A stretch of DNA of 64,000 nucleotides from Evernia prunastri (GCA_003184365.1 NKYR01000058.1:3662-67661), one strand, 5' to 3'. Counted from the first letter of the stretch, positions 10,503 to 23,600 are shown. Notes: generated by a model not told the origin, from the sequence alone. Made by a program: numbers and translations.

Positions 10503-11441
10503 CCTTCATCATCATGCACTACCCATCATCTTGTTCGAAGACGACTGCATATCTTACGAGCTCCAGTTGTTTTACATCAATAGGGGCAGTTGCTTCGCTG
10601 ATTTTTTTTTGATTCTCTTTTACAGCATAGCCTATGTCACGAGCAAGATACCCGAAATGCTTTATGCGACATCGATACATTACGAATGGCAGGCCCGCTG
10701 GGACAGCATAGCGGTAGCAGTTGTAGCAAGCATAGCAAGCATAGCAGTCCATGCGCTCTTTTTCAACATCTGTATATCTTTTCAAGCATATTCGCTCCAA
10801 GAGATGGAGGTCGAGTCACGAGGACTTACTTACGTGCAATGACTCAGGAAGAAGGCCGGTTGCAACGCCAGATTAATGAATGAGTGCTTTGTGTTGCTAT
10901 CCTTGCTGCATACTTAGACGACAGCAGCTGCTCACATCCAACATCACTATTGGAAGTCAGGCGGCCGTCTATGGATCTACGATACTCATTTCTATGTCTC
11001 TTTTCACCACTGTTCCTCAAGTCAGCTCTTGGCTCCTGCCGAGAGATTATATATATACATCTTCCATGCAACACCCGGACTAGCCCGATACAAATACCAG
11101 CACTTTTGAATTCTTCATCCCCTTGTCAAGTTCACAGGTCATCACCGGTGCACTGGTTTCTCCTTCGGCTGCACTTCCATCCTCGTTGCTGGCTTGCGTT
11201 GGCGCTTGATCTGCCCATACTAAGCCCTCGCAAAAGAGCTGATCAATTCTGTATTGTCAGATTCCTAGCCTGTGCTCTCTGAAACTGATTTGAAAATACT
11301 TCTACGAGATGGAATTTACTTCCTATTCATCGCTTTCAATTCTTATCGATGAGTCTATTTGTTCAGCATCCACTATATCACTTCCAGCTACTTCCGACTC
11401 ACACCGTTCTCACTTCCACAATCGTGAAACACTCCAGAGCA
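10503..11441. other. Intergenic between cdc4 and the small gene at 11442
   Basis: Contains the cdc4 3' UTR and a short AGCATAGCA-type repeat near 10725-10750. Short ORFs here look random. Confidence 0.5.
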
Positions 11442-12038
11442 ATGCCTGACCACCAGGAACTGCCCTCACTCCTTCCGTCGGCAGAGGACAGTCGCCTCAT
11501 CCACACCGTCAACGTCACCCCACTTTCTCTCCTTCTCGGTAGTCCGAACCCTTTGCCCTTCACCTCTCTCTTTCCCCATGCCAACTGATTAAGCTTGGTT
11601 TCTGACCAATATACAGCGTCGATGGATCCAGCCCCCATAGCCAACCCTCACGCCACGCTCGTCACCGAAGGTTTCCAGGGCTGTCCTCCACTCGAGACCC
11701 AAGCTCGGACTCGATCTCCGGATACATCCTCAGTTTTGGAGCTGGTCGCAGGGTCGGGCGGGGGTGGCATTGGGGAGCTTGCGACTGACAGGCAGGAGGG
11801 TCATTCCCGAGACTGCAAAGTCGCTATTGCCTTGTTTGACGGAGGCTGTGAAGAAGGCAATATGCCGAGCTCTCGGCGGTGGCTGCCACGCTTGGCTGGT
11901 CACCGTGGGGACCTCATCGGCCAAAGACAGCAGAAACATGTTGTTGAGGACAATAGCAGATTGGACTGCATTGGAGGCTACACCCTGCCGAGCTTGAAGG
12001 AGCTGGGTCTCGATACGTATATTGAGAAGCGGAACTAG
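11442..12038 (+). CDS. Small hypothetical gene, two exons
   Basis: I do not recognise the product. The model uses ATG at 11442, exon 1 11442-11538, a well-formed 78-bp intron (GTAGTC donor, TTCTGACC branch, TACAG acceptor) and exon 2 11617-12038, for about 172 residues. The N-terminus reads MPDHQELPSLLPSAED, followed by a TPLSLLL segment. The second exon is Gly- and Arg-rich with no motif. A different open frame at 11764-11997 is equally possible as coding sequence, so the model is weak. Confidence 0.35.
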
Positions 12039-12564
12039 AAGGAAATTGAATTGCGGTCATTAGAAGCAAGCGCTATTGAACGAGAATGCTCTTCGAATGA
12101 TGCAAAGAACTAAGACTGTCGTACTGTAGCGGCAACACACATACACTAAGTAGATGCTTTGAAGAGCTCAGAACTGGTGTAATAGAGTAAGAGTCTTATT
12201 GAGGATTGGGGGAAAGTATCCAATGGGGCCGTTCGGCTGCCTAGAAGCTAGAGACCAGACCCAGAAGTTGAGCTGGTAACTCGTTGTAAGGGATTAGGGA
12301 ACGGTGATTATTCAATTGCTAATCGGAAGTTGGTCAGTGTGCGGTAATTGGATAAATTGGGAATCACATGCATTTCGTCCGTAGACTGGAGGATAAACAT
12401 TGATTCACAATCAGCTTTGTAACCGATGTGAGGACAACCACAGTTTGACTAGGGGGCCTCGTATTGGCAATATTTCCAATGGTGGCACCATCTGCTACAT
12501 ATAGTCAATTCGAGTGCTGGAAGATTGAGGGGATTGGACCAGGACATTCGCCAATTTGGAACGG
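12039..12564. other. Intergenic, no gene seen
   Basis: Lies between the small gene at 11442 and the 3' end of the EngB-type GTPase gene. Presumably shared 3' UTRs. Confidence 0.5.
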
Positions 12565-13588
12565 CTATAGTTCGAGAAAGGAGTCCGGGTGGACAGTGTG
12601 CCCTATGGGAACACTATCGTTTTGTATATCGGTCGACATCTCCGATGGCAAAAGCTTCCTCTTCTCTTCACCGAGGCCTGTGGCTGCGAGCACTGCCCAT
12701 CTAACATTGTTGATGCCGAGCTTCTTCCCCTCGAAGGTTGCCTCAGCACTGCATGTCACAATCTCACCGAGAGCTTCTGGGCCGTCTCCATCCCCAGGTT
12801 GTATCTTGCCCTTCACTTGTTCGCATATGCGATCCAACTCTGGAGAATTCCGTTCCATGCGGGCTAGAGATGGGCGAGACTTTCGAAATAGTACACGGTC
12901 GACTTTGGACAGTAAGACCTGATGAGATATTGCATTCTGGCGAAACAATAAAAGAATCTCTTCATCCGAGCGCTTGAGGCCGTGTAGTGCATCAACCAGC
13001 AAAAAGGCTCGTCGTAATCTATGCACTGTCAGCTAAACATGATAAATTCCCACGCCCGATAATCATTGCGTACTGCCTCCTCCCCACAAGGTATTTCATT
13101 ATTTCCGGTCCCCACTCTTCTCGACTGCCCTTTCCATAGCCTGGCATGTCTAACACGGCCAATTTGCCTGGACTGCCATGCCCATCTTCACCCCCAACTG
13201 CAAAAAAGTTCATAGATCTCGTTCTTCCTGACTTACTGCTCGTATGACAGATTTTCTGGCCCATCAATGCGTTGAGAAGGCTCGACTTCCCTACGTTGGA
13301 CCGTCCGAGGAAGGCAACCTCAGGTATTTCACTATTGTTCATTGTCCGAAACTTCGTTGCAGAAAAGAGCAATTTTGGGGGGCCTCCGCCGAAAAATTTC
13401 TCAGCCCGCTGGAGCTGGGTAGCTGTTGGCGGAGTAGTGTCCCAGTAATATGCGAGCCCGCGACTGGGGCATTCCGTGAAGCCATTATCAGATGGCGCCG
13501 TAGACACGGAGCGTAGATACAGATACCTGGAAGCGCAGGATACACGTTTGCCGCGATATGGAGTCCTCCAGCAGGCTCTCAATGACAT
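12565..13588 (-). CDS. EngB-type mitochondrial GTPase (Mrx8-like)
   Basis: TrmE/Era-like P-loop GTPase of the EngB/YihA group; the bacterial protein assists large ribosomal subunit assembly and the yeast relative Mrx8 works in mitochondrial translation. Exons on the minus strand are 13588-13074 and 13018-12565, total 322 residues. The intron (13019-13073, 55 bp) has an AGCTGAC branch, and splicing restores the family's continuous RRQ-LRRAFLL sequence. G1 is GRSNVGKSS near residue 94, G3 DMPGYG near 146, G4 SKVD near 208. The Arg-rich N-terminus (MSLRACWRTPYRGKRV) fits a mitochondrial presequence. The C-terminal tail beyond the GTPase domain is acidic and not conserved as far as I can tell. 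Confidence 0.85.
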
Positions 13589-14113
13589 AGAATGAAGTGC
13601 GTATACAGGTTAGGGGAAATACTGCACAGCTGCAATTTTGCAGGCAAAACCGAACTCCGCTCTCGTTCGTACAAGGCTGAGCTAGTGTTGCTCTCGGACC
13701 GAGGGACATGCAGTGCGCAGAATTTCTAGAGCTTTCCACCTCCCAATTCTCGAAACACCCTTTCCCACGCAACAACAATTCTTCTAACAGCAATTCTTCT
13801 ACTGCTCCCTGTTGATCTGTTGTAAAGCACTCGAAATCAGTACTGCCGAGTGAAGATCTCTCACCTTGTCCACTTCAGTAAGTATGCCTCACACTCCGCC
13901 TCCTCCATGTTACGTCCAATACAGGATGATATATTCAGCTGGCACCAGTCATAGAAGACTTGTACTCTTTTTCTGCTGATTAGCTATGTCGGAGCTTAGA
14001 TCTCCTTTTATCTGATAGTTGGCTGTTCTGCTCTTTTAAATGTAGCAAGTTGTTTGGGACCTGTAGCTAATCGCATCCCCTAGATTATTTACTCCAACTG
14101 GAGGTTGCCCAGT
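13589..14113. other. Divergent promoter region, EngB-type gene and aha1
   Basis: The two genes start 525 bp apart on opposite strands. The region is pyrimidine-rich near 13740-13810. No further gene seen. Confidence 0.5.
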
Positions 14114-15295
14114 ATGGTCCTCCACAACCCGAACAATTGGCATTGGGTCAACAAAGACGTCAGGGAGTGGGCTCGACAGTATGTCGAAAAGTCTCTCATT
14201 GGGACATCCGCTGAACAAGGGGATGTCTCTGCCACTGTCTCAAAGATACTGAGCATGGATGGAGATGTTGATGTTAGCCAGCGCAAGGGGAAAGTTATTA
14301 CGCTGTTCGATGTGAAACTTCAGATGGAGTACGAAGGTAATGGCATATTTCACGAGCAACTAGGGCGTACGTTCACATGTTGCAGGCTCGGCTAAGGATG
14401 AAGAGGATGTCAGTGGGACCATCACAGTCCCAGAGGTAGCACACGATACAGAGGAAGATGAGTACGTCGTATGTTCCCTATCTTTTCCCCGGGCTAGTTA
14501 CTTCTTCGAAGCTGACTTGGTGCGTCTTTTCAGTTCGACATAGACATCTACTCAGACTCTTCTTCAAAACAGCCGGTTAAGGACTTGATTCGCTCCAAAG
14601 TAGTGCCGCAACTGCGCCAAAACTTGTCTCAACTTGGTCCCGCCCTCATCGCTGAACATGGAAAAGATCTTCAGCATGCATCTGGCGCTTCACCATCCCT
14701 GCAGGGCACGACCATCACCACTTCCTCCTCTGCATCCCAAGCAAACGCCAAGCCTGATACCACCAAACCTGCTTCCAAAACAACCACGACGAACACAGCT
14801 GGCCATTCCTCCGTGAATACTACGTCGTTGACATCAAACGAAGAATTCCGCACCACAGCTTTAGAACTCTACAAAACGTTCACCGACCCTAATCGCATAG
14901 CCGCTTTCACACGTGCTCCTCCAAAGTTATTCGAGGGCGCCCATAAGGGTGGCAAGTTCGAGCTTTTCGGCGGTAATGTTTCTGGTGAATATTTATCCCT
15001 TGAAGAGCCTACGAAGATTATTCAAAGATGGCGATTAGGGCAATGGGTGGAAGGACATTATTCGACGTTGACGATTGGATTCGATCAGAACGATACTGAT
15101 TCCGTGACCGTTATGAGAGTGCAATGGGACGGGGTGCCTATGGGGCAAGAAGAGGTTACAAGGAGAAATTGGGGCGAGTATTACGTCAGGAGTATCAAGA
15201 CTACTTTTGGGTAAGTTGCGATGCAAAAGTCAAAAATCTTCGTATCCTCAACAAGAGCTGATCCTCGTGTGCACAGATTTGGCACTGTTCTGTAA
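14114..15295 (+). CDS. aha1: Activator of Hsp90 ATPase, Aha1
   Basis: Co-chaperone that binds the Hsp90 middle domain and speeds ATP hydrolysis in the cytosol. Exons: 14114-14336, 14386-14468, 14534-15210 and 15277-15295, for 333 residues, the usual family length. The N-terminal Aha1 domain carries the hallmark NPNNWHW (residues 5-11) and the RKGK motif. A Ser/Thr-rich linker (about 140-185) leads to the C-terminal AHSA1 domain (about 190-333) with FTDPNRIAAFTRA and WVEGHYSTLTIGF. Introns 1 and 2 fall in the N-terminal half; the last exon codes only for the final FGTVL. All joins keep frame and match the family. It is divergent from the EngB-type gene. Confidence 0.93.
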
Positions 15296-16908
15296 GGAAG
15301 ATGGATGAACATGATGCAATATGACTTCGCACGGAATGCACAGTGCAATGGAGCGACTTGAAAAGCGCAACACACATTCATCCATTCATAGAATGACTAG
15401 ACGATAGATAGCATACAAGCCATGGGATGAAGAAAAATGGAAAGACGCTGGCTTAGCTTTGACAACCTCACCCCCTATCTTTACCAAGTGCGTTCATTGT
15501 CAGTATTCCTTGCTCAAAGTATGCTACACCTTCTTTCTCTACGTGATTTCTAAGGGAGACAGTTCTCCACTTACTACAACTTATTGCTGACCAGCTCCTG
15601 GTCGCAATTCAACATTCAGATGGCTAACGTGAGTTCACCGTCTGCTTTTTGGAGTCCACTCATAGGGTGTCTATAACGGTGGTGTCTCTTGAAGTGGCTT
15701 CTTTGACAGCCTGAGATCTACTAACCACCAGTTGGTCATCAGCGCCTCAATCGTTCTCGAACACTACCTAAGTTCACAAGCAAGCTGAGAAGGAGCTTTC
15801 TTGAGGGTACAGCTGATACATAGCAAGCCCAATCTCAGTTTTGGCGCATACCAAATAGTACCACGCGCTCTAGTCAGCCTTTGAGCTCTCCGCGGTTAGT
15901 GGCGTGCTTTAGAATGTCCTTTCCAAGTGCTCATGAATCCGTCTGTAATGGGAGCACTGCACTGCGACAGGATGACCCGCGCCATACTCTTGAGCAAGCC
16001 CGGACTCCTTGGAGCGGTGACAGAATTGGCATGTTGAGTCCGACGCTACTTAAAATCTAACGGCCATGATTGGCGAGACGCCGACTATGAATCTGCCCCA
16101 CAATATCCCTGTCCATAACACGAAGTAATTAATCTCGCGGTGAGTTTGAAACAACCAGCAACATCAATCAAAAGGGGCGCCTAGCGTTCTAGCAGAAGGC
16201 ATCATGAATTCAAGATTACGTGTCTGTGAAACAACAATGCAGTTGTCAAACACGAGATGTTGGAGAGGCAGGAAGCCTACGAGAACCTTCTCAGTCTCAC
16301 CGAAAAATCCTCACAATTTGAATCCGAGGTTCCGCGCGATAGATAGGAGATTGCCTAGGCAGGCGGTCGCCACGGGATGTTTGTAGCCCGCGGCAGGATA
16401 TAAATTAGGGGCGATGATGCAGTCAGCCAGGTACTTTGTCTCAAATCCGTAGGAATTGAAGTCATCCGTTGGCGCGCATCATACTGCTTTACCCTTCTGA
16501 TCCGCGGACCTATTCTAGAAAGCCGTCAGGAGTCAGGACACAGAAATAATGACCGCCCACCGAGGACAATAATTCCCAGAAGCAGTGAAGTAATTGAAGA
16601 TCTTCGCTGTTCGTACGCCGTGGAAAGGGGCTGAATTCTCTTGTAAATGATGATCTATTATTGCTGGTCGCGTAGGTAGAATCAAAAGGCCATAGAACAA
16701 GGCCGGCGAGTGGATAAGATCTACGTGCATATAGAGTATTGGAGTCCGTCTCGTTGTGTCCGCGGGTGTCGGTGACCAGGGGCGGAGGCAGTTCGTCACG
16801 GGGAAGCTGTACATTTAGAGCATCCACCATACGTATTATCATCTCGCGACTCGCATAGAGTATGCTTCTTCAGGAAAGTCCTTTGACCATCTGCCGAGGT
16901 TTATAGAA
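15296..16908. other. Gene-poor spacer after aha1
   Basis: About 1.6 kb with no recognisable gene, repeat or RNA. Short ORFs look random. Confidence 0.5.
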
Positions 16909-17448
16909 TTAGAATGCCATAGCGAAGGAAGGCGAAGGATTTGCGGGGATCTGGTGGATGAAAGGGATAAAAGTCAGCGCGCCGATTGGCAGGCTCAGCA
17001 GAGCGCCACAATGGAGGATCTTTTTCCGCAGCTCACCAGCCACAATAGCCTTACTCAGCCTCAATTCTTGGTAAGGTGATACCGTGATGGACTCATGTCC
17101 AATCGAACCGTTCTTCTCCCTTGTTCTCGATCTTCCCACGCTTCCACCGTCTAAAATCCAGACCCCTCGGTCCGGCAGAAAGCGCCTCTCATAGAACTTT
17201 AACCGAATGTTCAGCAGAGATATGGGGCAGAGATGGGGCACTGGCAGCGGGTCCTCACGAGTCCGGACACTATGATCCCAAAATTCAAAGTCAAAGTTAC
17301 AGTGTTCGAAGGGTGTGTGTGAGCGTGTCTCTCCGGCTACTGGCGGAAAGGTAATATGGTGGAAGGACTGGAAGGGGGGCTCAAATCTTGAATTGATCAC
17401 AAGGCCATCGAATGAGAATGGATAACCACTCTTTTCAATTTCAACCAC
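16909..17448 (-). CDS. Hypothetical protein, 179 residues
   Basis: I do not recognise this product. The single open frame starts MVEIEKSGYPFSFDGLVI and ends with a hydrophobic stretch (GALLSLPIGALTFIPFIHQI) that could be one membrane segment near the C-terminus. It lies alone between aha1 and the cyclin gene. Composition is balanced and the frame is longer than chance ORFs nearby, but no domain supports it, and it could be part of a spliced gene or chance. Confidence 0.3.
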   Translation of the reverse strand: MVEIEKSGYPFSFDGLVINSRFEPPFQSFHHITFPPVAGETRSHTPFEHCNFDFEFWDHSVRTREDPLPVPHLCPISLLNIRLKFYERRFLPDRGVWILDGGSVGRSRTREKNGSIGHESITVSPYQELRLSKAIVAGELRKKILHCGALLSLPIGALTFIPFIHQIPANPSPSFAMAF

Positions 17449-19406
17449 TCTCTCTACTCAGCTGCCTACTCCAGATCATCGCCGACAGCTCAGCCGGGCA
17501 GCCACTACGATAATCGACAATAATTAATGTTTAATACCTTGTTTCTTCATGGGCCGAACGTTCACCCCATTGCGCACATGGCAAAACCATGGGACACGAG
17601 CTTCGCAGTATAAGGTCATGAATACTTTCCTTCATTCCACTTGACAGCTTCCTTTGATACATAGACATTATTCAACCATCTCATACCATACCGGGGCAAG
17701 ACCTTCTCCACTCACTTCCGACTATCTACTGGCTCGTCTTGACGCTAGATCCTGGTTAGTAATAAGGCTCTGGAACGCATCTCAACCACCTCCTTACACG
17801 TTGACAAGGTTGTCAAGAATTCATCTTCTTCGTCGAGCGAGTCAAGCCTCATCTTCCCCACCCGCCGCAGATCCGCCTTATTGGTCTGCAGCTCCGCATC
17901 TTGGCTGAGCAGGCTCGTTATCGGTTCGACGTTTCGAAACGTGCAGAAAATTGGGTAAAATTGGGTGAAACAATTTTTACAACAGGCAGTGGGTGAAGAG
18001 TCATACCGACGACGCACAGAGCAGCGGCCCAACCCTTATCCCTTCACCTACTGTTTAGTCTATTTTAATAAAAAGGTATGTGAAGAATGCATGTCTGATT
18101 GGCTGTCTACCAAGGCGCGCGCGCTAAGTGAAGCAGAAGCGAAGACAAGGGAGAGCGGGTATCCAATCAACCCCTCGTTTCAAGTCTATGCTTGCAGAAA
18201 GCCACAACTTGAGAGTCTCTCTTCTCCAGAAACAGAGAGTCCAGTCGTCAAATTCCTCCCAACCTAGCCACCCGCCGGGAAGGGGGAAGTCCATTGATTC
18301 CATTCTTATCCTACCTTTTTTCATTCATTTCTCAAACCTCAACCACTTGAATCTTTTAAATCATTTTAACCTGATACAAGAGCGGGGCACCAAGCACAGG
18401 GGCACGTCTTCCTCCATCTTCAATACCAACGTCCACCTCCACCGCTCCACATTGATAAAGAAGCTTCCCCTCCGACTCTACCTTCATTTCTCAACATCAA
18501 TAAGAACAATAACGACTTTCATTTGTCAGTCAATCGAGAATCCCTTGGCCACTCCATCTTTTCTTCTATATTATTTCCACCACTTCGCCGCATCACCCTC
18601 AACTGGTTTGAGGTTCGACTTGACTTGTGGAAAGACTTTCGGCAACAGATTATATACCTCTCCCTCTTCCCTCAACCCACCAGCCAGCCTTCCCATGGAG
18701 TTTAGCTAAGTGGCTCTACTTTCAGCCAGTCCAGTTCGCCGGCGTTGCTCAATCTGCGTTACCAACCCGCACTAAGACTTTTGGCCCCTGAACATCACCA
18801 GGCGCCGCCCGAGGCTCCGATCTAATACGGCAAAACCAACCTAAACCCAACTCTTTCACACTGTCCATCTCCTCCCGAGGCGGAGAGCCCCCACTGAAGC
18901 CCCTCGAGCTGTTGACTCGTCCAATTTGCTTGTTAGTATTCAAAGAATACCGATTTTTTACGCTTTAGAGCTCGACGCTCTAAGCACACACGAGACGACC
19001 AGCTCGAATTTAGAAACACTGCTTTCCGCAGGCCGGGAAAAGACACAGACATAATACTCCAGCACTCTGATAGTCTGCTATTTCGACGACAGGCACCTTC
19101 TTCTTCAATCATTCGGCTCGTAACCCCGACCGTACCAATTATCTGTTGCTCCATTAGGCACTTCCGTGGCCCCCAAACAAAAATCCTTCAATCCACCTTC
19201 AATAATCGGCCCTAAACCATCTTCGGATCCAGCCGACCCCAGATCAGCCTATCCACAATATCTGCCGAGGGTCCATCTGGCATACTCGCCAACACAACAT
19301 TACCCCCCTACGACGTCACGCATTAGATTGCTGTTGTCCTAAGGACATACTTCATCTACAGTTGCCGCTCTCTTGATCAAAGCTTCAAAGCTCCATTGTC
19401 ATCACC
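17449..19406 (+). promoter_or_regulatory. Long pyrimidine-rich leader or promoter of the cyclin gene
   Basis: Nearly 2 kb upstream of the cyclin start, much of it (about 17640-19400) rich in CT and CTTC/CATC words on the plus strand, which resembles long 5' UTRs of regulated fungal genes. Short ORFs at 18128-18709 and elsewhere are low-complexity by-products, though some ATGs could act as upstream ORFs. No domain is readable. Confidence 0.4.
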
Positions 19407-20639
19407 ATGGCCGCATTCACATCCTCGCAGAACCAAATGGCTCTGGATGTTTTTGTTATGATGCCAGTGACATCTGAGATGGTTTCTTATCTGGCACAGA
19501 AGGCGACTTCTGTTATTCGTTGCGAGCATCAGCGTCCTCAGACTGACAAGACACTTCCTCCTACTCCACCTGCAACACCACCTCACAATGCAGAACCATT
19601 ATCACCATCACAACCTCCCCTTCCATCTTTGGAAGCATTCATTCAATCTCTGGTGGACAGGTCCCGCGTTCAGGTCCCCACGCTCATGAGCTCGCTGGTC
19701 TACCTGTCGAGGTTACAGCAACGATTGCCTCCAGTCGCCAAAGGAATGCGTTGCACCGTCCACCGCATTTTCCTTGCCTCTCTCATCCTCGCAGCCAAGA
19801 ATTTGAATGACAGCTCTCCGAAGAATAAGCACTGGGCTCGGTATTCGTCGGTAAAAGGGTTTGAGGGTTTCGGCTTCTCTATCACAGAAGTTAACCTTAT
19901 GGAAAAGCAGCTCCTCTTCCTCCTCGACTGGGATTTACGAATCACAAATGAGGATCTTTTCACCCATTTTGAGCCCTTCCTCGCGCCCATCTGCCTGCAA
20001 CAGGAACAAGCCGTGCTCAAGCGCAAGAAGTATGCCCGTGAGCACGACCTGCTCCAACAGCAGCGAGCATACTACAGCAAACCGCAATCGGCCCGTGCCT
20101 ACTCTTCCACAACAGCTCTCCCCACACCGCCGCCATCAGTAGGCGTGTACGCTTCTCCAAGCCCTTACAGCTCCTCATCTTACATCTCCGACCTTGAGCG
20201 CTTCTCCTCAACATCCACTACATCCATCGCTCAATCGTCGTCTGACCTCCCAACCCGCACACCTCGCCGCCCGATCCGTCAAGCCCGTTCCATCTCTCCT
20301 CCTGCAGCGGATAATGTCCCAGCCCTCAGTCGCCCTGGGACGTCTACGGACAACTACAGCGTCTCGTCCCGCTCCACCTCCTCTTCTCCACCTTCAACAA
20401 CACATGGCACGCCTGCTTCCACTATATCATCATACGTGGATGACGGTTACGTGCCAATCATCGGCAAGGACGATGGCCATGGAGGGGAGTACAAGCTGAG
20501 GCCGATGCTGGGGGATCATCAACTGAGCAGCTACGGTGTAGAGGAAAAGCCCGCCAAGAAGATGCGAACAGGGATGATGGGCGGGAACATCATCTCACGC
20601 TTCTTAAGCTCGACTCAGCCATACCGAGTCCGGGCATGA
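19407..20639 (+). CDS. pclA: Pcl1/Pcl2-type G1 cyclin (PclA-like)
   Basis: Cyclin partner of a Pho85/PhoA-type kinase; in Aspergillus nidulans PclA acts during conidiation. The gene has one exon of 410 residues, with start context CACCATGGC. The cyclin box covers about residues 75-185: LEAFIQSLVDRSRV, MSSLVYLSRLQQRLP, HRIFLASLILAAKNLND, then WARYSSVKGF and NLMEKQLLFLLDWDLRI. The C-terminal 200 residues are Ser/Thr/Pro-rich with likely phosphorylation sites and end in a basic segment (EKPAKKMRTGMM). A Pho80-type cyclin is less likely because of the length and the Pcl1-like box. Its long leader suggests developmental or translational control. Confidence 0.85.
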   Translation: MAAFTSSQNQMALDVFVMMPVTSEMVSYLAQKATSVIRCEHQRPQTDKTLPPTPPATPPHNAEPLSPSQPPLPSLEAFIQSLVDRSRVQVPTLMSSLVYLSRLQQRLPPVAKGMRCTVHRIFLASLILAAKNLNDSSPKNKHWARYSSVKGFEGFGFSITEVNLMEKQLLFLLDWDLRITNEDLFTHFEPFLAPICLQQEQAVLKRKKYAREHDLLQQQRAYYSKPQSARAYSSTTALPTPPPSVGVYASPSPYSSSSYISDLERFSSTSTTSIAQSSSDLPTRTPRRPIRQARSISPPAADNVPALSRPGTSTDNYSVSSRSTSSSPPSTTHGTPASTISSYVDDGYVPIIGKDDGHGGEYKLRPMLGDHQLSSYGVEEKPAKKMRTGMMGGNIISRFLSSTQPYRVRA

Positions 20640-23600
20640 AGGAACGCAGTCTTGACTGCTGCGTACCTTCCGCCTCGTCACACATCCACAAGACTGATGA
20701 GCTCATTATCGTCATCCAACCTGTTTTTTACTCGAGCGATTTAGCCAGCGGCATTGCGACGGCGTTGTATCTCCAAGGATACTTTATTGTGTTGGGCATT
20801 TTAGGTGCGTGCATGGGTAATGGGATCTTGGGGAAAGACACGATCAGCCGGTGGCTTTTGGATCGTATGATGAGATGGCTGGAACCGGCATGTGACTTGA
20901 TCTAGCTACTCTAGCTAGACAGCTAGACTCTTAGCTTAATGAATGATAATCTCACCGTCACATTTTTTTTGATTCGATTTATTGGTCCATGACTTCATTC
21001 AATCAGGTACATCATTATTGTACAGATGATTGTTATGTGTGTGCAAGTGTATCATTAGCAACATCGTAGGTCGTGTGACCACTAAACCACATCCTTGACG
21101 AGTGGACATAAGGTATTCCAAGAGAATAATGATCTCCTCTTTTTGGCTCGAGGCTGTCACACTTCAATCTTCGCTTATTTATTCATATGACTTTAGCTAC
21201 CCATCACGCTTCAGCCTTCATTTATCTGTATGAGTTGTAAGAGTGGCTTGGCAGTATCAATCCCCTTCCTTCAATTACCTTTCACAAGCCAACCGTCTCA
21301 GAATACGAAGAGACAGATCTAGTACTTCTGAAGGCTTGCCACATCATCCTTAGATAAATGACGCTGCTGGAATAATGGTCTCACCGAAAACCAAGTTTTG
21401 TCTTGAACATATTTATTTGGCATTTCTTATTCTGAAAGCTGATGTGTCCCTATATTCTCAAAACCTCATAAATTCCGCACCATCCATCCACAAACTGTCG
21501 TCCAATTGTAATAAATCTAGCCCGTTCAATCCAGCACTTCAAACTTTCCGCGATCTGCGTCCCTGAATTCCTGCAATACGTCCCGAATTTCCCAGCCTTT
21601 CCAGTTGCTGATAGGCATCTGCTAGAGGATGAAGTAAGTACACATGCGCAGCAAAGAGGCTTCGGGCACGTTCGCAACAGCGATATTGTGGGAAATTGTG
21701 TCAGATCTAATGCCCGGTCATGGGCAATCTCATCAATGCTAGAGTGTAGCTATGTCGACCGTCGTGAGATTGTAATTATTTGATCATCATATGAAGGACG
21801 CTTGGACTGTTTGGAAGTCTAGCGAAGCGAAAGAACGTACCGGAAATTAGAGACAGTCTCAAAGCTTTGTGGACCCAAAAACCGGGTAGCTAACCCTCTT
21901 TCGAGTGCGTCAGTACTTGTTCTGGACAATCCTGTCATTGTCAAATAGCGATCGCGAGAAGCAGATCAGTACGAACAGTCTCGTCTTCGGTAGCGGTCAA
22001 GCTAGCTTGGACATATGCTTGTCATTTGATTGTTTGGGGTCATCATTTAGGAGGTTGAACGCATCGAGAAAGAAGTAGGCTGACTATGTACCATTCTTCT
22101 AGAGCTGGGATGCTTGACCCCTCCAACAACTCCATCCGACAACGAATTAGGACCTATGAGCCTTTTAAGTTGTCAGCAGACGCACAAACGAACAAGCATA
22201 AGACTGTAAATTACGGGGCTTCGTCAGATATGCATGAATGGTATATATAAGGAGTGTCTACATCGGAAACCCGAATCAGACTCGTCATCTAGGTGATCAT
22301 CATAGAAGAATCAAGGTGCTCGAATAGGTGTGGCATACATTACTTGAATCTCAAAGGTAAGGATGCTGTAATTGGATTGCTCGCCATCTCTGTGTGGACA
22401 CATCCCAGAGGCCTGAAAGCAGAGACGAGATCCTGGGACTCGGGCGTCCTTCGATGGAAACGATTATGAGGAGACTGTATTACAAAATCAGTTGCCGCGT
22501 CTAAAAGACTTCAAAGTGTAAACAAGAAAACAGGTGTGCGGTTTTCAGTGGGCGAGGTTTTCTAGGCCTGCCACAGAAAGGCATATCATCTCATTGAATT
22601 CGTCGGAGCCCAGTGCCATTCATCATAAGATCCGTTCCGGAAAAGAGGGTGGGAACCTGGCTCGTGGTCACTTACCGCTAAGATCGTTCTCCATCATCGC
22701 CAGACGTATTTGTATGTTCAAGGGTAGACCCCCATGACCGATGGGTACCCAGTAGATGTACTGTCGCGGGGACATAGTTGGCTCAACTCTTTTCCTGTGA
22801 ATCTCGCCCAGTCAATTAAATGTTCAAGCCCATGCTGCCGATTGCGAGATGTATTGGGGTAGAAGAGCTCAGTCAATGCCATTTGTTGTCGTCAAAGACC
22901 TCTAGGGTCTCAGTCGGTAATTTCCAGCGTACAAAGTACGAATGATCATCTTTGCTCAGAGGTAGAAGAATGGGCAAGTGCGCTGCTGGGGTGATATTTG
23001 AGACCGTACCGTATGAGGCTCTCAGGCTGCCCGGCTTAGCCGTAACCTGCATTGCCGTTAGATTGAGGTTTGATAGTATGTTCAACAAGCATGAAGCGAA
23101 GGCGTTGGCATGTAATTATCAGACTGACGTGTGCAATAAAAGTTTCATGCCCCAAAAGGGTCAAAGACTCTAGTTTTGCGGTTTGAACAAATCATCAGGT
23201 AAAGGATGGGCTTTGAAAGGAAAGATATAGCACCCGGACACTTACCATGACAAAGAGATCTTGGGCTGGAATTTTGACAAGTTTTACATAGGATTGGCTT
23301 TGTGAGGTTGCGACTGGATGGCTGAAGCACGGACTGTGAAAAGAATTCTTGAGGCTCTGGTTTGCAGTAAAGAAGGTGCGGCTAGTCTTAGCCTTGCCAA
23401 GGAGCCATCACGTGATTGATCATGGGGAGATGAACGCATAACGAGTTCGGCTATCACCATAGAAGGTGGACTCGATGAAACCAGTCTTCTCGTCTTAGCA
23501 GCTGCAAGTGAGCCTGCCGCTTCTGTACGAGCAGTCTCTTGTCTTTCTCTACATACTGAGTTGAGGATGAGTCGGATGGAACCGGGTGCTTGCGGTCTTT

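Noticed and set aside
18128..18709. 193-residue plus ORF upstream of the cyclin gene
   Set aside because: Low-complexity Ser/Leu/His composition from pyrimidine-rich leader DNA, no domain.
20636..20905. 89-residue ORF overlapping the cyclin stop codon, with a hydrophobic stretch
   Set aside because: Starts within the stop codon of the cyclin gene and looks like 3' UTR; no family resemblance.
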